From assembly GCA_937926145.1 (NCBI GenBank), contig CALANW010000087.1, positions 1-37,749 on the forward strand: a DNA stretch of 37,749 nucleotides, written 5' to 3'. Under the pieces are notes generated by a model, which did not search any database, had not been told where the DNA came from, and was given only the letters and a program-made list of their open reading frames with translations. Numbering within the stretch: position 1 is the first letter of the stretch; every line of letters starts with the position of its first letter. Source of the DNA: an uncultured Ruminococcus sp. GTDB taxonomy: Bacteria; Bacillota; Clostridia; Oscillospirales; Ruminococcaceae. Of the stretch, positions 16,688 to 24,872 are shown one piece after another. Both the position numbers and the translations under genes were made by a program.

Positions 16688-16702
16688 TTTCAACACTCCT
16701 TT

Positions 16703-17962
16703 TTATCTTTCAAAGCGGATAATTCCGTCTGTTATCGTCATAAGGTTCTGACCCTTGAACTTTTCACCCTTGAAAACCGTGTTGTGCGATTTTGAGTGAA
16801 GCTTTTCGGGTTCAACTACCCATTCTTTTTCCGTGTCAACGAGGATAAGGTCAGCCTTTGCGCCCTTTTCGACTTTTGTAACGGGCAGATCGAGCAGTTT
16901 TCTCGGCTCTGCGGACATCATCTCGGATATTCTGCTGAGCGAAAGCTTTCCCGTGTGGTAGAAATGCGTGAGCATAGCCGCAAGTGAGGTTTCAAGTCCG
17001 ACAACTCCGTTCGGAGCTTTGTAGAAATCAGCCTTTTCTTCAGCCGCGTGAGGTGCATGATCGGTAACGATGCAGTCGATAGTTCCGTCAAGCACTGCTT
17101 TCTCAACAGCCGCACGGTCAGCTTCGGTGCGAAGCGGCGGATTCATTCTGTAATCAGCGTCGAGTGAGCGTATCTTTTCGTCCGTGTACATAAAATAGTG
17201 CGGACAGGTCTCACAAGTTACCTTAACGCCTCTTGCCTTTGCTTCGCGGATAAAGTCAAGACTTCCGACCGTTGAAACGTGGCAAATGTGAATCCTTGCA
17301 TCTGCGCTCATCGCAACAGCGATCTCACGCGCAGTGATGCTGTCCTCGGAAGCACGGTTCATTCCCTTTAAGCCAAGCTCTGCGGAAACTTCGCCGTCGT
17401 TAACGATGCCGCCGTTGATAATGTTAAGGTCTTCGCAGTGCGAAGCAATCAAAATTCCATTTTTGTTCGATTCGATCATAGCCTGACGGAGAAGTTCCGC
17501 ATTTTCAACAGGACGGCCGTCATCAGAGATTATCCTTACCCCGATAGAGGAGTGGTCATAAAGCTCTTTTCCGAGCATACCCTTTGTAACACAGCCTGCG
17601 GGGTAGACCGAAACGCCCGTAGGTTCAGCCTTGTTCACAATGTAATCGACAGTTTCCTTGCTGTCGATAGGAGGCTTAGTGTTCGGCATACAAACAACGC
17701 CCGAAACACCGCCTGCGAGTGCGGCTGCACAACCGGTCAGAACATCTTCCTTGTGAGTGAATCCGGGGTCACGGAAGTGAACGTGCATATCGAAAAGTGA
17801 CGGCATAACAACAAGCTTTCCGTTTCCCTCAATAACTCTGGCAGCGGCTTCGGAAACATTTCCGACCTCCGCAATAACACCGTCCTTAACGAGAACGTCA
17901 CCGACTGTATCAGTTCCTGCGTCAACAATTCTTACATTTTTAAATAGTATGCTCCGATTCAA
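16703..17962 (-). CDS. pyrC: Dihydroorotase
   Basis: PyrC cyclises carbamoyl-aspartate to dihydroorotate. The 419-residue amidohydrolase keeps the zinc-ligand motif FDMHVHFRDPGFTHKED near residue 57 and the substrate residues in VVCMPNTKPPID near 90. Later zinc histidines fall in ASHCED near 175 and ICHVST near 227, and the catalytic aspartate in CIVTDHAPHAAEEK near 300. The start is TTG at 17962, seven bases after AAAGGAGG, because no ATG lies nearby. It begins 13 bases after pyrR stops and belongs to the attenuated pyr operon. Confidence 0.96.
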   Translation of the reverse strand: MNRSILFKNVRIVDAGTDTVGDVLVKDGVIAEVGNVSEAAARVIEGNGKLVVMPSLFDMHVHFRDPGFTHKEDVLTGCAAALAGGVSGVVCMPNTKPPIDSKETVDYIVNKAEPTGVSVYPAGCVTKGMLGKELYDHSSIGVRIISDDGRPVENAELLRQAMIESNKNGILIASHCEDLNIINGGIVNDGEVSAELGLKGMNRASEDSITAREIAVAMSADARIHICHVSTVGSLDFIREAKARGVKVTCETCPHYFMYTDEKIRSLDADYRMNPPLRTEADRAAVEKAVLDGTIDCIVTDHAPHAAEEKADFYKAPNGVVGLETSLAAMLTHFYHTGKLSLSRISEMMSAEPRKLLDLPVTKVEKGAKADLILVDTEKEWVVEPEKLHSKSHNTVFKGEKFKGQNLMTITDGIIRFER

Positions 17963-17975
17963 GCGCTTTCCTCCT

Positions 17976-18512
17976 TTAAACTTCTCCGAAAATAACTACT
18001 TTTCCGTCCTTGCCGTCGAAAAATACCTTGACCGATTCATCACGGGAGGTCGGAACATTTTTGCCGACATAATCGGGACGTATCGGCAGCTCTCTGTGTC
18101 CTCTGTCAACAAGAACAGCAAGCTGTATCGACTGCGGACGACCTCTTTTCATAAGTGCATCTATCGCAGCACGGGCGCTTCGTCCCGTAAAGATAACATC
18201 ATCAACAAGGATTATTTTCTTGCCGGTTACGTCGAAATCAATAACTGTTTTATCGCAGTCGGGAGCGTGGCGTTCATCATCGCGGCAGGAAGTGATGTCG
18301 AGTGCGCCGACCTTAACGGTCGTTCCCTCGAGTTCGTTTATCTTAGCCGCAATTTTTGAAGCGATGTTCAGACCGCCCGACATTATCGCAATAATGCAGA
18401 TATCTTCCGAACCCTTGTTGCGCTCCAATATTTCGTATGATATACGCGAAAGCGCACGAATTATAGATGAGCCGTCAAGAATGACCGCTTTTTCCTGTCT
18501 TTCCTTGTCCAT
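17976..18512 (-). CDS. pyrR: PyrR: pyr operon attenuation regulator / uracil phosphoribosyltransferase
   Basis: PyrR binds a leader hairpin of pyr mRNA when UMP or UTP is plentiful and favours termination; many homologues also have weak uracil phosphoribosyltransferase activity. The 178-residue protein has the type I PRTase fold with IAIMSGGLNIASKIA near residue 42, the PRPP loop KKIILVDDVIFTGRSARAAID near residues 98-118, and the PyrR-specific LVDRGHRELPIRPDYVGKNVPTSRDE near 137. It is the first gene of the operon and lies directly behind a leader with a PyrR-type binding loop and a terminator. Confidence 0.96.
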   Translation of the reverse strand: MDKERQEKAVILDGSSIIRALSRISYEILERNKGSEDICIIAIMSGGLNIASKIAAKINELEGTTVKVGALDITSCRDDERHAPDCDKTVIDFDVTGKKIILVDDVIFTGRSARAAIDALMKRGRPQSIQLAVLVDRGHRELPIRPDYVGKNVPTSRDESVKVFFDGKDGKVVIFGEV

Positions 18513-18534
18513 ATCTGTACCTCGCGTTTTTATA

Positions 18535-18568
18535 CAAAAAAATACCTGTCTGAAAATTCAGGCAGGTA
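18535..18568 (-). terminator. Attenuator terminator of the pyr operon
   Basis: On the minus strand, TACCTGCCTGAA pairs with TTCAGACAGGTA (one C-A mismatch in 12 positions) and runs into seven T residues just before pyrR. This is the terminator that PyrR would favour. Confidence 0.85.
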
Positions 18569-18639
18569 GTGATAAACTCTGTTTTACACGGAAAAAGCTT
18601 GCAATTATAGCGTATTTACATTTATTCCGTTTCAATATT

Positions 18640-18690
18640 AAGCTTATGACCGACTTGCCTTGTCAATCTCTCCGGATTGCCCTTAAAGGT
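18640..18690 (-). promoter_or_regulatory. PyrR-binding loop in the pyr leader
   Basis: The minus strand reads ATCCGGAGAGATTGACAAGG within a stem (about 18682-18658). This matches the known PyrR recognition loop pattern TCCAGAGAGGCTNNCAAGG with conserved GAGAG and AAGG blocks. It lies between the promoter (18711-18739) and the terminator (18535-18568), as in other PyrR attenuators. Confidence 0.8.
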
Positions 18691-18710
18691 AACGGTTTTA
18701 ACTAATAAAA

Positions 18711-18739
18711 ATTATATCACGGAACAGCGCAAAAGTCAA
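18711..18739 (-). promoter_or_regulatory. Promoter of the pyr operon
   Basis: On the minus strand, TTGACT (18739-18734) and TATAAT (18716-18711) are 17 bp apart, with a TG one base before the -10. The leader of about 190 bases carries the attenuator. It is the only promoter seen for pyrR-pyrC-pyrF-carAB. Confidence 0.85.
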
Positions 18740-18811
18740 CATACATTTCTCTGTTTTACATTTTGTTTATATTTTACTGTAAAGTATAAAAAATAATGGT
18801 AAAAACGACAA

Positions 18812-19486
18812 TTAATCGTATTTTACGAACTCAACGGTCGATAGAATATATTCAATTTCATCTGCATATTTGTCATACCAATCATTCGCATTGTTCAGAA
18901 CCGCACAGCCTTCAAATTCATCGTTCAGCAAGATAAAATCCCACTTGCCCGAGCCGTCATAAGTCCCTTTTACAGCCGAGTAGCCGTTGAAGTCAATGCT
19001 TTCTTGGTGAAGCCCTGTGCCGCAGAAGCCAATACCGCCTTTTGTGTATTCAAGTGTTATATGTCCGTCTGCTTCGGCATCGGGTTTGAGATAAACGGAG
19101 ATACTGCTTGTGGGTTCATCATCTGTCTGTACGGCTTCATAACTCCAATCATACGGCAGTTCAAAATCAACTCCGAAAGACGGCGTACACTGCGGTCTGA
19201 CTGAACAAGTTTTATATTGCATTTCATCATCGATCTCACTTATTTCCGCTGTCGATGCTTCCTGATCTTCTGTGTCGGCAAGTGTTATGGGATTCCCATC
19301 GGCATCCCAATATTTCGCTCCGTCATAGTCGCTCGGTACTGATGTTTTTCCATTGTCGGAAATCTCTTCGGCAGACACGCTTGTATCGGGAGAATGTATT
19401 TCTGTTTTGCTTTCTTCGGAAACTTTTCCGCAGGCGGTGAGAAATGATACAGCCGCCAATAATGCTATGATACTTTTGATTTTCAT
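18812..19486 (-). CDS. Putative secreted lipoprotein of unknown function
   Basis: The 224-residue protein opens with a lipoprotein signal, MKIKSIIALLAAVSFLTAC, whose lipobox LTAC puts the lipidated cysteine at residue 19. A low-complexity acidic Ser/Thr/Glu-rich linker follows (about 20-90), then a globular part (about 95-224) with FELPYDWSYEAV and repeated short strands. I recognise no family motif; the layout suggests an extracellular surface-anchored domain of a few beta-strands. The ATG follows AAGGAGGA. It stands alone on the minus strand between pflA and the pyr promoter. Confidence 0.72.
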   Translation of the reverse strand: MKIKSIIALLAAVSFLTACGKVSEESKTEIHSPDTSVSAEEISDNGKTSVPSDYDGAKYWDADGNPITLADTEDQEASTAEISEIDDEMQYKTCSVRPQCTPSFGVDFELPYDWSYEAVQTDDEPTSSISVYLKPDAEADGHITLEYTKGGIGFCGTGLHQESIDFNGYSAVKGTYDGSGKWDFILLNDEFEGCAVLNNANDWYDKYADEIEYILSTVEFVKYD

Positions 19487-19602
19487 TGATTCGTCCTCCT
19501 TGAATTGTTCTTCTGTTATATAAACAATCCAAAGAGGGTAAATTTTTCATCTCTGTATAAAAATAGGCATTATGCATAATTATGTGAGGGTATTTTTATA
19601 AG

Positions 19603-19643
19603 AAAAAGCACTCCGTAAACTCTTTTACAAGTTTATGGAGTGC
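19603..19643 (-). terminator. Terminator after pflA
   Basis: GCACTCCGTAAACT (19608-19621) pairs with AGTTTATGGAGTGC (19630-19643), a 14-bp stem. On the minus strand five T residues follow. Confidence 0.88.
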
Positions 19644-19651
19644 GTATAAAA

Positions 19652-20389
19652 TCAAAGTGCGCCGAGAATTTCCTTTGCTTCCTTGACTTCATCGGAAGTA
19701 GGAGTAGGAACACCCTCAAGTCCGTACTTTATGCCGAGGTTTTCCCATTTGAAAACGCCGAGAGTATGATAGGGGAGAACTTCAACACGGTCAACGGTTT
19801 TCAGCGTGTCGATGAAAGCTCTTGTCTTTTCGAGGTCAGCCTTATCATTGGTAACTGTCGGAACAAGAACATATCTTATCCACATATGTTTGCCCTCATC
19901 AGAGAGAAACTTTGCGAAGTCGAGTATGCTTTCGTTCGAGCAGCCCGTGAGTTCCTTGTGCTTATCATTGTCAATCTCTTTTATATCGAGCAGGAAAAGG
20001 TCGGTGTACTTGATAAGCTCCTTGAACTTGGAGAACTGTGGTTCGGAACGTGTGAATGGCTGTCCCGAGGTGTCAAGACAAGTGTTAACGCCGTGTTCCT
20101 TTGCTATTTTGAAAAGTTCGGTAACGAAATCTATCTGGAGAAGCGCTTCGCCGCCGCTTACTGTGATACCGCCGCCGCTTTTCCAGTATGGTTTGTATCG
20201 GGCAGCTTTTTCATAAGCTTCCTGCGGTGTGAATTCGCCCAAAAGTGCGGACGAACCCCAAGTATCGGGATTATGGCAATACTTGCAGCGCATAGGGCAG
20301 CCTTTTAAGAAGAAAATATATCTTACGCCCGGACCGTCAGCCGAACCGAAGCTTTCTATCGAATGTACTTTACCTTTTATTTCGTTCAT
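19652..20389 (-). CDS. pflA: Pyruvate formate-lyase activating enzyme
   Basis: PflA is a radical-SAM enzyme that installs the glycyl radical on pyruvate formate-lyase. The 245-residue protein has the cluster motif C31-x3-C35-x2-C38 in FLKGCPMRCKYCHNPDTW, the GGGITVSGGEALLQ SAM-binding stretch near residue 73, and VLVPTVTND near 173. Its size and motifs match the standard PflA family. It lies 84 bases downstream of pflB, separated by a strong hairpin, so its level is probably lower than that of pflB. Confidence 0.96.
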   Translation of the reverse strand: MNEIKGKVHSIESFGSADGPGVRYIFFLKGCPMRCKYCHNPDTWGSSALLGEFTPQEAYEKAARYKPYWKSGGGITVSGGEALLQIDFVTELFKIAKEHGVNTCLDTSGQPFTRSEPQFSKFKELIKYTDLFLLDIKEIDNDKHKELTGCSNESILDFAKFLSDEGKHMWIRYVLVPTVTNDKADLEKTRAFIDTLKTVDRVEVLPYHTLGVFKWENLGIKYGLEGVPTPTSDEVKEAKEILGAL

Positions 20390-20408
20390 CTTTTTTCACT
20401 TCCTTTTT

Positions 20409-20444
20409 AGAAAAAGTGGCAGGCAAATTTCTTAGCCTGCCACT
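20409..20444 (-). terminator. Intercistronic terminator between pflB and pflA
   Basis: AGTGGCAGGC (20415-20424) pairs perfectly with GCCTGCCACT (20435-20444), and on the minus strand T residues follow. Because pflA is just downstream with no separate promoter evident, this probably sets a high pflB to pflA ratio. Confidence 0.82.
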
Positions 20445-20473
20445 ATATTATTTACGAACTTTACGCCGATAAT

Positions 20474-22768
20474 TTATCTGGTAGCGTGGAATGTTCTGGA
20501 GATAACGTCATCCTGCTGTTCAGGTGTGAGGTCTACAAAACGTACAGCGTAACCGGATACACGAATTGTGAAGTTAGCGTATTCAGGGTTCTTAGGATCA
20601 GCCTTGATCTTTTCGAGGAGCTCTCTGCCAAATACGTTTACGTTGAGGTGGTGAGCACCCTGATCAAAGTAACCGTCCATAACAGCAACGAGGTTGTCGA
20701 TTCTTTCAGGCTTGTTGTTGCCAAGAGCCTCAGGGTTCATGGACTGAGTATTGGAAATACCGTCGAGAGCCCAAACGTATGGGATCTTAGCTGTGGAGTT
20801 AAGAGATGCAACAAGACCATTCTGCTCTGCACCATAAGATGGGTTAGCACCAGGAGCAAATGGAGCACCGGCCTTACGTCCGTCAGGAAGAGCACCTGTA
20901 GCCTTACCGTAAACAACGTTCGATGTGATAGTAAGGATAGATGTTGTAGGCTCGGAATCTCTGTATGTGTGTCTCTTCTTGATCATTCCAAGGAATGTCT
21001 TAAGGAGCCATACGCCGATCTCATCAGCTCTGTCATCATCGTTACCGTATCTTGGGAAGTCGCCTTCGATCTGGTAATCAAGTGCAACGTCCTTAGCTAC
21101 GCCGATAACTTCACCCTTCTTGTTCTTGATATCAACATCGCCACGGATAACCTTTACCTTAGCGTACTTGATAGCGGAGAGGGAGTCGATAACGTGTGAG
21201 AAGCCTGCGATACCTGTTGCAAATGTACGTCTTACGTCTGTATCGATAAGAGCCATTTCAGCAGCTTCGTAGTAGTACTTATCGTGCATATAGTGGATAA
21301 GGTTAAGTGTATTTACATAGAGACCAGCGAGCCAATCAAGCATAACTGTGTACTTCTTGATAACTTCGTTGTAATCGAGATATTCGGAAGTGATGCCCTT
21401 GTAAGCAGGTCCGATCTGTGTGCCGAGCTTTTCATCAACACCGCCGTTGATAGCGTAGAGAAGAGCCTTAGCAAGGTTTGCACGAGCACCGAAGAACTGG
21501 ATCTCCTTACCTGTCTGTGTAGCGGATACGCAGCAGCAGATAGAGTAGTCATCGCCCCATACAGGCTTCATAACATCATCGTTCTCGTACTGGATCGAGC
21601 TTGTGTCGATAGAGATCTTAGCAGCGTACTTCTTGAATGCTGCAGGGAGAGCGGAAGAATAAAGAACTGTGAGGTTTGGCTCTGGGGAAGGTCCCATGTT
21701 TTCGAGAGTGTGGAGAAAACGGAAATCGTTCTTTGTAACCATAGAACGTCCGTCACAGCCAATACCGCCGACTTCAAGTGTAGCCCATACAGGGTCACCG
21801 GAGAAGAGCTCGTTGTAAGATGGGATTCTTGCGAACTTAACCATTCTGAACTTCATAACCATGTGGTCGATAAGTTCCTGAGCTTCGGATTCTGTGAGGA
21901 TACCAGCCTTGATATCTCTTTCAATGTAAATATCGAGGAATGTGGAAACACGACCAACGGACATTGCAGCACCGTTCTGTGTCTTGATAGCAGCAAGGTA
22001 GCCGAAGTAGAGCCACTGAACAGCTTCCTTAGCGTTCTTAGCAGGCTGAGAAATGTCGTAGCCGTAAACAGCAGCCATTTCCTTCATGCCCTTGAGAGCG
22101 TTGATCTGGTCTGTGATCTCTTCACGAAGACGGATAACGTCATCAGTCATTGTGCCGTCGCCGCAGTTAGCCTTGTCAGCTTCCTTTTCCTTGATGAGGA
22201 AGTCGATACCGTAAAGAGCAACTCTTCTGTAGTCGCCTACGATACGTCCACGGCCGTATGTATCAGGAAGACCTGTGATGATGTGGCTGTTTCTTGCAGC
22301 TCTGATCTCAGGTGTGTAAGCATCGAAAACGCCCTGGTTATGTGTCTTGTGATATTCGTTGAAGATCTGATCGTACTTAGGATTAATCTTGTAGCCATAG
22401 CTTTCAGCAGCCTGCTGAGCCATCTTGATACCGCCGTAAGGCATGAATGCTCTCTTGAGAGGCTTATCGGTCTGAAGACCAACTACCTTTTCGAGATCCT
22501 TCATGGATTCGTCGATGTATCCCGGACCGTAAGCTGTAAGACCTGTTACAACTTCTGTTTCGCAGTCGAGAACGCCGCCCTTGTTACGCTGTTCGATCAT
22601 AAGTTCCTGGAGCTTGCCCCAAAGCTTGTTTGTAGCTTCTGTAGGATCTGCAAGGAAAGATTCGTCACCGTCATAAGGTGTGTAGTTCTTCTGAATGAAG
22701 TCTCTGACATCGATCTGCTCTTTCCAAAGTCTGCCTTCGAAGCCGTTCCACTGATCAAAATTAACCAT
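20474..22768 (-). CDS. pflB: Formate C-acetyltransferase (pyruvate formate-lyase)
   Basis: PFL cleaves pyruvate with CoA to acetyl-CoA and formate under anaerobic conditions. The 764-residue protein is full length. It has the catalytic cysteine pair in YSICCCVSATQTGKE around residue 410 and the glycyl radical site RVSGYAVRF, with Gly739, 25 residues from the end. Other family segments are PDTYGRGRIVGDYRRVALYGID near 168 and APFAPGANPSYGAEQNGLVASLNS near 630. The ATG follows AGGAGG. Coding is strongly biased to optimal codons, suggesting high expression. It is the main anaerobic fermentation enzyme visible here. Confidence 0.98.
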   Translation of the reverse strand: MVNFDQWNGFEGRLWKEQIDVRDFIQKNYTPYDGDESFLADPTEATNKLWGKLQELMIEQRNKGGVLDCETEVVTGLTAYGPGYIDESMKDLEKVVGLQTDKPLKRAFMPYGGIKMAQQAAESYGYKINPKYDQIFNEYHKTHNQGVFDAYTPEIRAARNSHIITGLPDTYGRGRIVGDYRRVALYGIDFLIKEKEADKANCGDGTMTDDVIRLREEITDQINALKGMKEMAAVYGYDISQPAKNAKEAVQWLYFGYLAAIKTQNGAAMSVGRVSTFLDIYIERDIKAGILTESEAQELIDHMVMKFRMVKFARIPSYNELFSGDPVWATLEVGGIGCDGRSMVTKNDFRFLHTLENMGPSPEPNLTVLYSSALPAAFKKYAAKISIDTSSIQYENDDVMKPVWGDDYSICCCVSATQTGKEIQFFGARANLAKALLYAINGGVDEKLGTQIGPAYKGITSEYLDYNEVIKKYTVMLDWLAGLYVNTLNLIHYMHDKYYYEAAEMALIDTDVRRTFATGIAGFSHVIDSLSAIKYAKVKVIRGDVDIKNKKGEVIGVAKDVALDYQIEGDFPRYGNDDDRADEIGVWLLKTFLGMIKKRHTYRDSEPTTSILTITSNVVYGKATGALPDGRKAGAPFAPGANPSYGAEQNGLVASLNSTAKIPYVWALDGISNTQSMNPEALGNNKPERIDNLVAVMDGYFDQGAHHLNVNVFGRELLEKIKADPKNPEYANFTIRVSGYAVRFVDLTPEQQDDVISRTFHATR

Positions 22769-22857
22769 GTGTTTTTTTCCTCCTGTTATTTAAATTCGTC
22801 GGTCAAAAACCGTATGTTGTTTACTGATTTTTGCCGATTCTTTTTGTTTACAAATAT

Positions 22858-22885
22858 ATTATAACACATTTTTTATAAATTTCAA
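22858..22885 (-). promoter_or_regulatory. Promoter of pflB
   Basis: On the minus strand, TTGAAA (22885-22880) and TATAAT (22863-22858) are 16 bp apart, giving a leader of about 80 bases. Confidence 0.7.
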
Positions 22886-23180
22886 CTGTTTTTTGATATA
22901 TAATACATATAAATTTATATATATCACTTTAAAAAAGCGCCATTTCCGCGCAGAAACGACTAAGATCGGCTTCAAAAATATACATAAACAGTATAATTAT
23001 ACTTAATATAGTATATGCGCAAAGCCTTGTTTTAATGGTTTAAACCGTATTTATGCGAAAACGTATAAGCCAAAAAGTTTTTACAAAAAAGCCTATTTAT
23101 CTGCAATAAATGAGATTTTGACTGTGATAAAATCATATCGTTTTCAAAATCAATGACAAAATCAACATAGGTGATCGTTT
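22886..23180. other. AT-rich gap between divergent pflB and the MATE gene
   Basis: About 300 bases of AT-rich sequence without a plausible gene. It must carry the promoter of the MATE gene; the best candidate is an extended -10 TGTGATAAAAT (about 23123-23133) without a good -35. No clear terminator, repeat or structured RNA was found. Confidence 0.4.
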
Positions 23181-24518
23181 ATGAAAGATTTAACTCAGGG
23201 AAAGATAGGAAAGCTCATAATCACATTTGCTATACCACTTGCGATAGGAAATATTTTTCAGCTTTTGTACAGCTTTGCAGATGTTTTTATAGTAGGAAAT
23301 ACGCTCGGAAACAATGCACTTGCGGCTGTAGGCTCGACCTCGACGCTCAACGACCTTATAGTCGGATTTCTTCTCGGACTGACGAACGGCTTTGCGGTAG
23401 TGACGGCTCAGAGCTTTGGCGCAAAGGACGAAAAAAAGCTCCGCAGTGCAGTCGCGCATACACTTATGCTCGGCGTGGCTGTTTCGTTAGTGCTTACTGT
23501 ATTGAGCGTTGTTTTTCTTCCGCAGATATTCTCTGCGCTCAATATTCCGTCCGAGCATTATGAAAATGCATATGCTTACGCAAGGATAATTCTTCTCGGT
23601 ATGACGGCTTCAATGGCGTACAATGTCTGCGCAAGCGTTCTGAGAGCGGTAGGTGATACGATAACTCCGCTTATTTTTCTTATAATTTCGTCCGTGCTGA
23701 ATGTTGCGCTCGACTATATTTTCATCGCAAAGGTGAATATGGGCGTTAAGGGCGCGGCTTATGCTACGATAATCTCGCAAATAGTTTCCGCCGTGCTTTG
23801 CTTCATATATATGTTCAAAAAGTATAAGATGCTTCGTGTAAAGGCAGAGGACTTTGCACTCTCGGCGGATATGATAAAAGACCTTATGGGTAGCGGACTT
23901 TCAATGGGATTTATGAACAGCTTCGTTGCGTTCGGTACAGTTGCGCTCCAGAGCTCTATCAATACTTTCGGCACGAACATCATCGTTGCGCATACTGCCG
24001 CACGAAAGCTGACAAGCTTCTTTATGATGCCGTTCGCCGTTTTCGGAATGACTATGGCGGCTTACTGCGCACAGAATTACGGTGCGGAAAAATACGGCAG
24101 AATACGCAGGGGAGTGTTCCTCTCCGTGCTCTATTCGTGGATATGGTGTGCGCTTCTTATCGTGTTCATATACAGCTTTGCGCCGCCGCTTCTCCGATTC
24201 ATCACTTCGACAGATGTTCCCGAAATCATCGATACGGCAACACTTTATCTGCGTGTGAACTGCATACTTTACTGCGTGACGGCGGTGATTTCGATATTCC
24301 GAAATGCCCTGCAGGGACTTGGCGTACACAAAACGCCTATCGTATCGAGTGCTATCGAACTTCTCGGCAAGGTCGGCGTTGTGATTCTTCTCGCGCCGAG
24401 AATAGGATATATGGGAATAATCCTTTCAGAACCTATCGTGTGGGTTCTTATGGTGATACCGCTCATAATCAGGCTTATGAATCACCCTGCGATGAAAAAA
24501 CGTGCTGTTGAGGAATGA
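23181..24518 (+). CDS. MATE family multidrug/metabolite efflux transporter
   Basis: The 445-residue protein has about twelve membrane spans in two bundles. MATE hallmarks are IPLAIGNIFQLLYSFADVFIVGNTLGNNALAAVG near the N-terminus, TNGFAVVTAQSFGAKDEKKLR near 70-90, and VNMGVKGAAYATIISQ near 190. Such pumps export cationic drugs or metabolites in exchange for Na+ or H+. Substrate cannot be read from sequence; the similarity is to the Clostridial NorM/DinF-like branch. The ATG follows TAGGTGA, a modest ribosome binding site. It is monocistronic, ending about 67 bases before the next promoter. Confidence 0.9.
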   Translation: MKDLTQGKIGKLIITFAIPLAIGNIFQLLYSFADVFIVGNTLGNNALAAVGSTSTLNDLIVGFLLGLTNGFAVVTAQSFGAKDEKKLRSAVAHTLMLGVAVSLVLTVLSVVFLPQIFSALNIPSEHYENAYAYARIILLGMTASMAYNVCASVLRAVGDTITPLIFLIISSVLNVALDYIFIAKVNMGVKGAAYATIISQIVSAVLCFIYMFKKYKMLRVKAEDFALSADMIKDLMGSGLSMGFMNSFVAFGTVALQSSINTFGTNIIVAHTAARKLTSFFMMPFAVFGMTMAAYCAQNYGAEKYGRIRRGVFLSVLYSWIWCALLIVFIYSFAPPLLRFITSTDVPEIIDTATLYLRVNCILYCVTAVISIFRNALQGLGVHKTPIVSSAIELLGKVGVVILLAPRIGYMGIILSEPIVWVLMVIPLIIRLMNHPAMKKRAVEE

Positions 24519-24584
24519 TTTTTCTGTTTTGTTTACAGAAAAGCTGAAATTTAGCATAAAAATAAAATTTTAGCATAAAATGAC

Positions 24585-24613
24585 TTGACAAGCATCGGCG
24601 AATATTGTAAAAT
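24585..24613 (+). promoter_or_regulatory. Promoter of mntP
   Basis: TTGACA (24585-24590) and TAAAAT (24608-24613) are 17 bp apart. It drives the structured leader before mntP. Confidence 0.85.
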
Positions 24614-24649
24614 AGTCAAAGGCAGTTTTAAAGTTAACTGCCTTTGACT
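24614..24649 (+). other. Stem-loop at the -10 of the mntP promoter
   Basis: AGTCAAAGGCAGTT (24614-24627) pairs perfectly with AACTGCCTTTGACT (24636-24649): a 14-bp stem starting directly after the -10. If transcription starts near 24620, its own transcript keeps only about half of the stem. There is no T-run, unlike the two similar sites at 29578 and 35184. Confidence 0.7.
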
Positions 24650-24850
24650 TGATCTTCATAGGGGAGTAGTCAGCGCGGCAAAATGCATCTGGGAGGCTGC
24701 AGTCTGCGTGTTCGGATCGACATACCGGCGTAAATGCCCGGTTCGGACGGGGGATTTTTTCCTTGACAAGACTTATGTATAGCGTTTGTTTGCTGTATAT
24801 GAGTGCCCTTTTTATCGACTTATGTACCGCAGGCGGACATAAGTTTTTTT
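24650..24850 (+). ncRNA. yybP-ykoY-type (manganese) riboswitch with terminator
   Basis: The leader contains GGGGAGTAG (24661-24669) and TCGACATAC (about 24717-24725), matching conserved blocks of the yybP-ykoY manganese-sensing aptamer. It ends in a terminator at 24818-24850. ACTTATGT occurs twice (24771-24778 and 24818-24825), and ACATAAGT (24837-24844) can pair with either, giving an obvious terminator/antiterminator switch. The gene controlled is mntP, a known target of this riboswitch class. The aptamer boundaries are approximate. Confidence 0.75.
24818..24850 (+). terminator. Riboswitch terminator before mntP
   Basis: ACTTATGT (24818-24825) pairs with ACATAAGT (24837-24844), followed by seven T residues. 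Confidence 0.85.
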
Positions 24851-24872
24851 ATTTATAAGAGGGAGTATTGTT

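Noticed and set aside
21284..22864. 526-residue open frame on the plus strand
   Set aside because: It lies antisense to pflB, whose codon bias leaves the complementary frame open. The translation is low-complexity Cys/Val/Ser-rich with no family motif.
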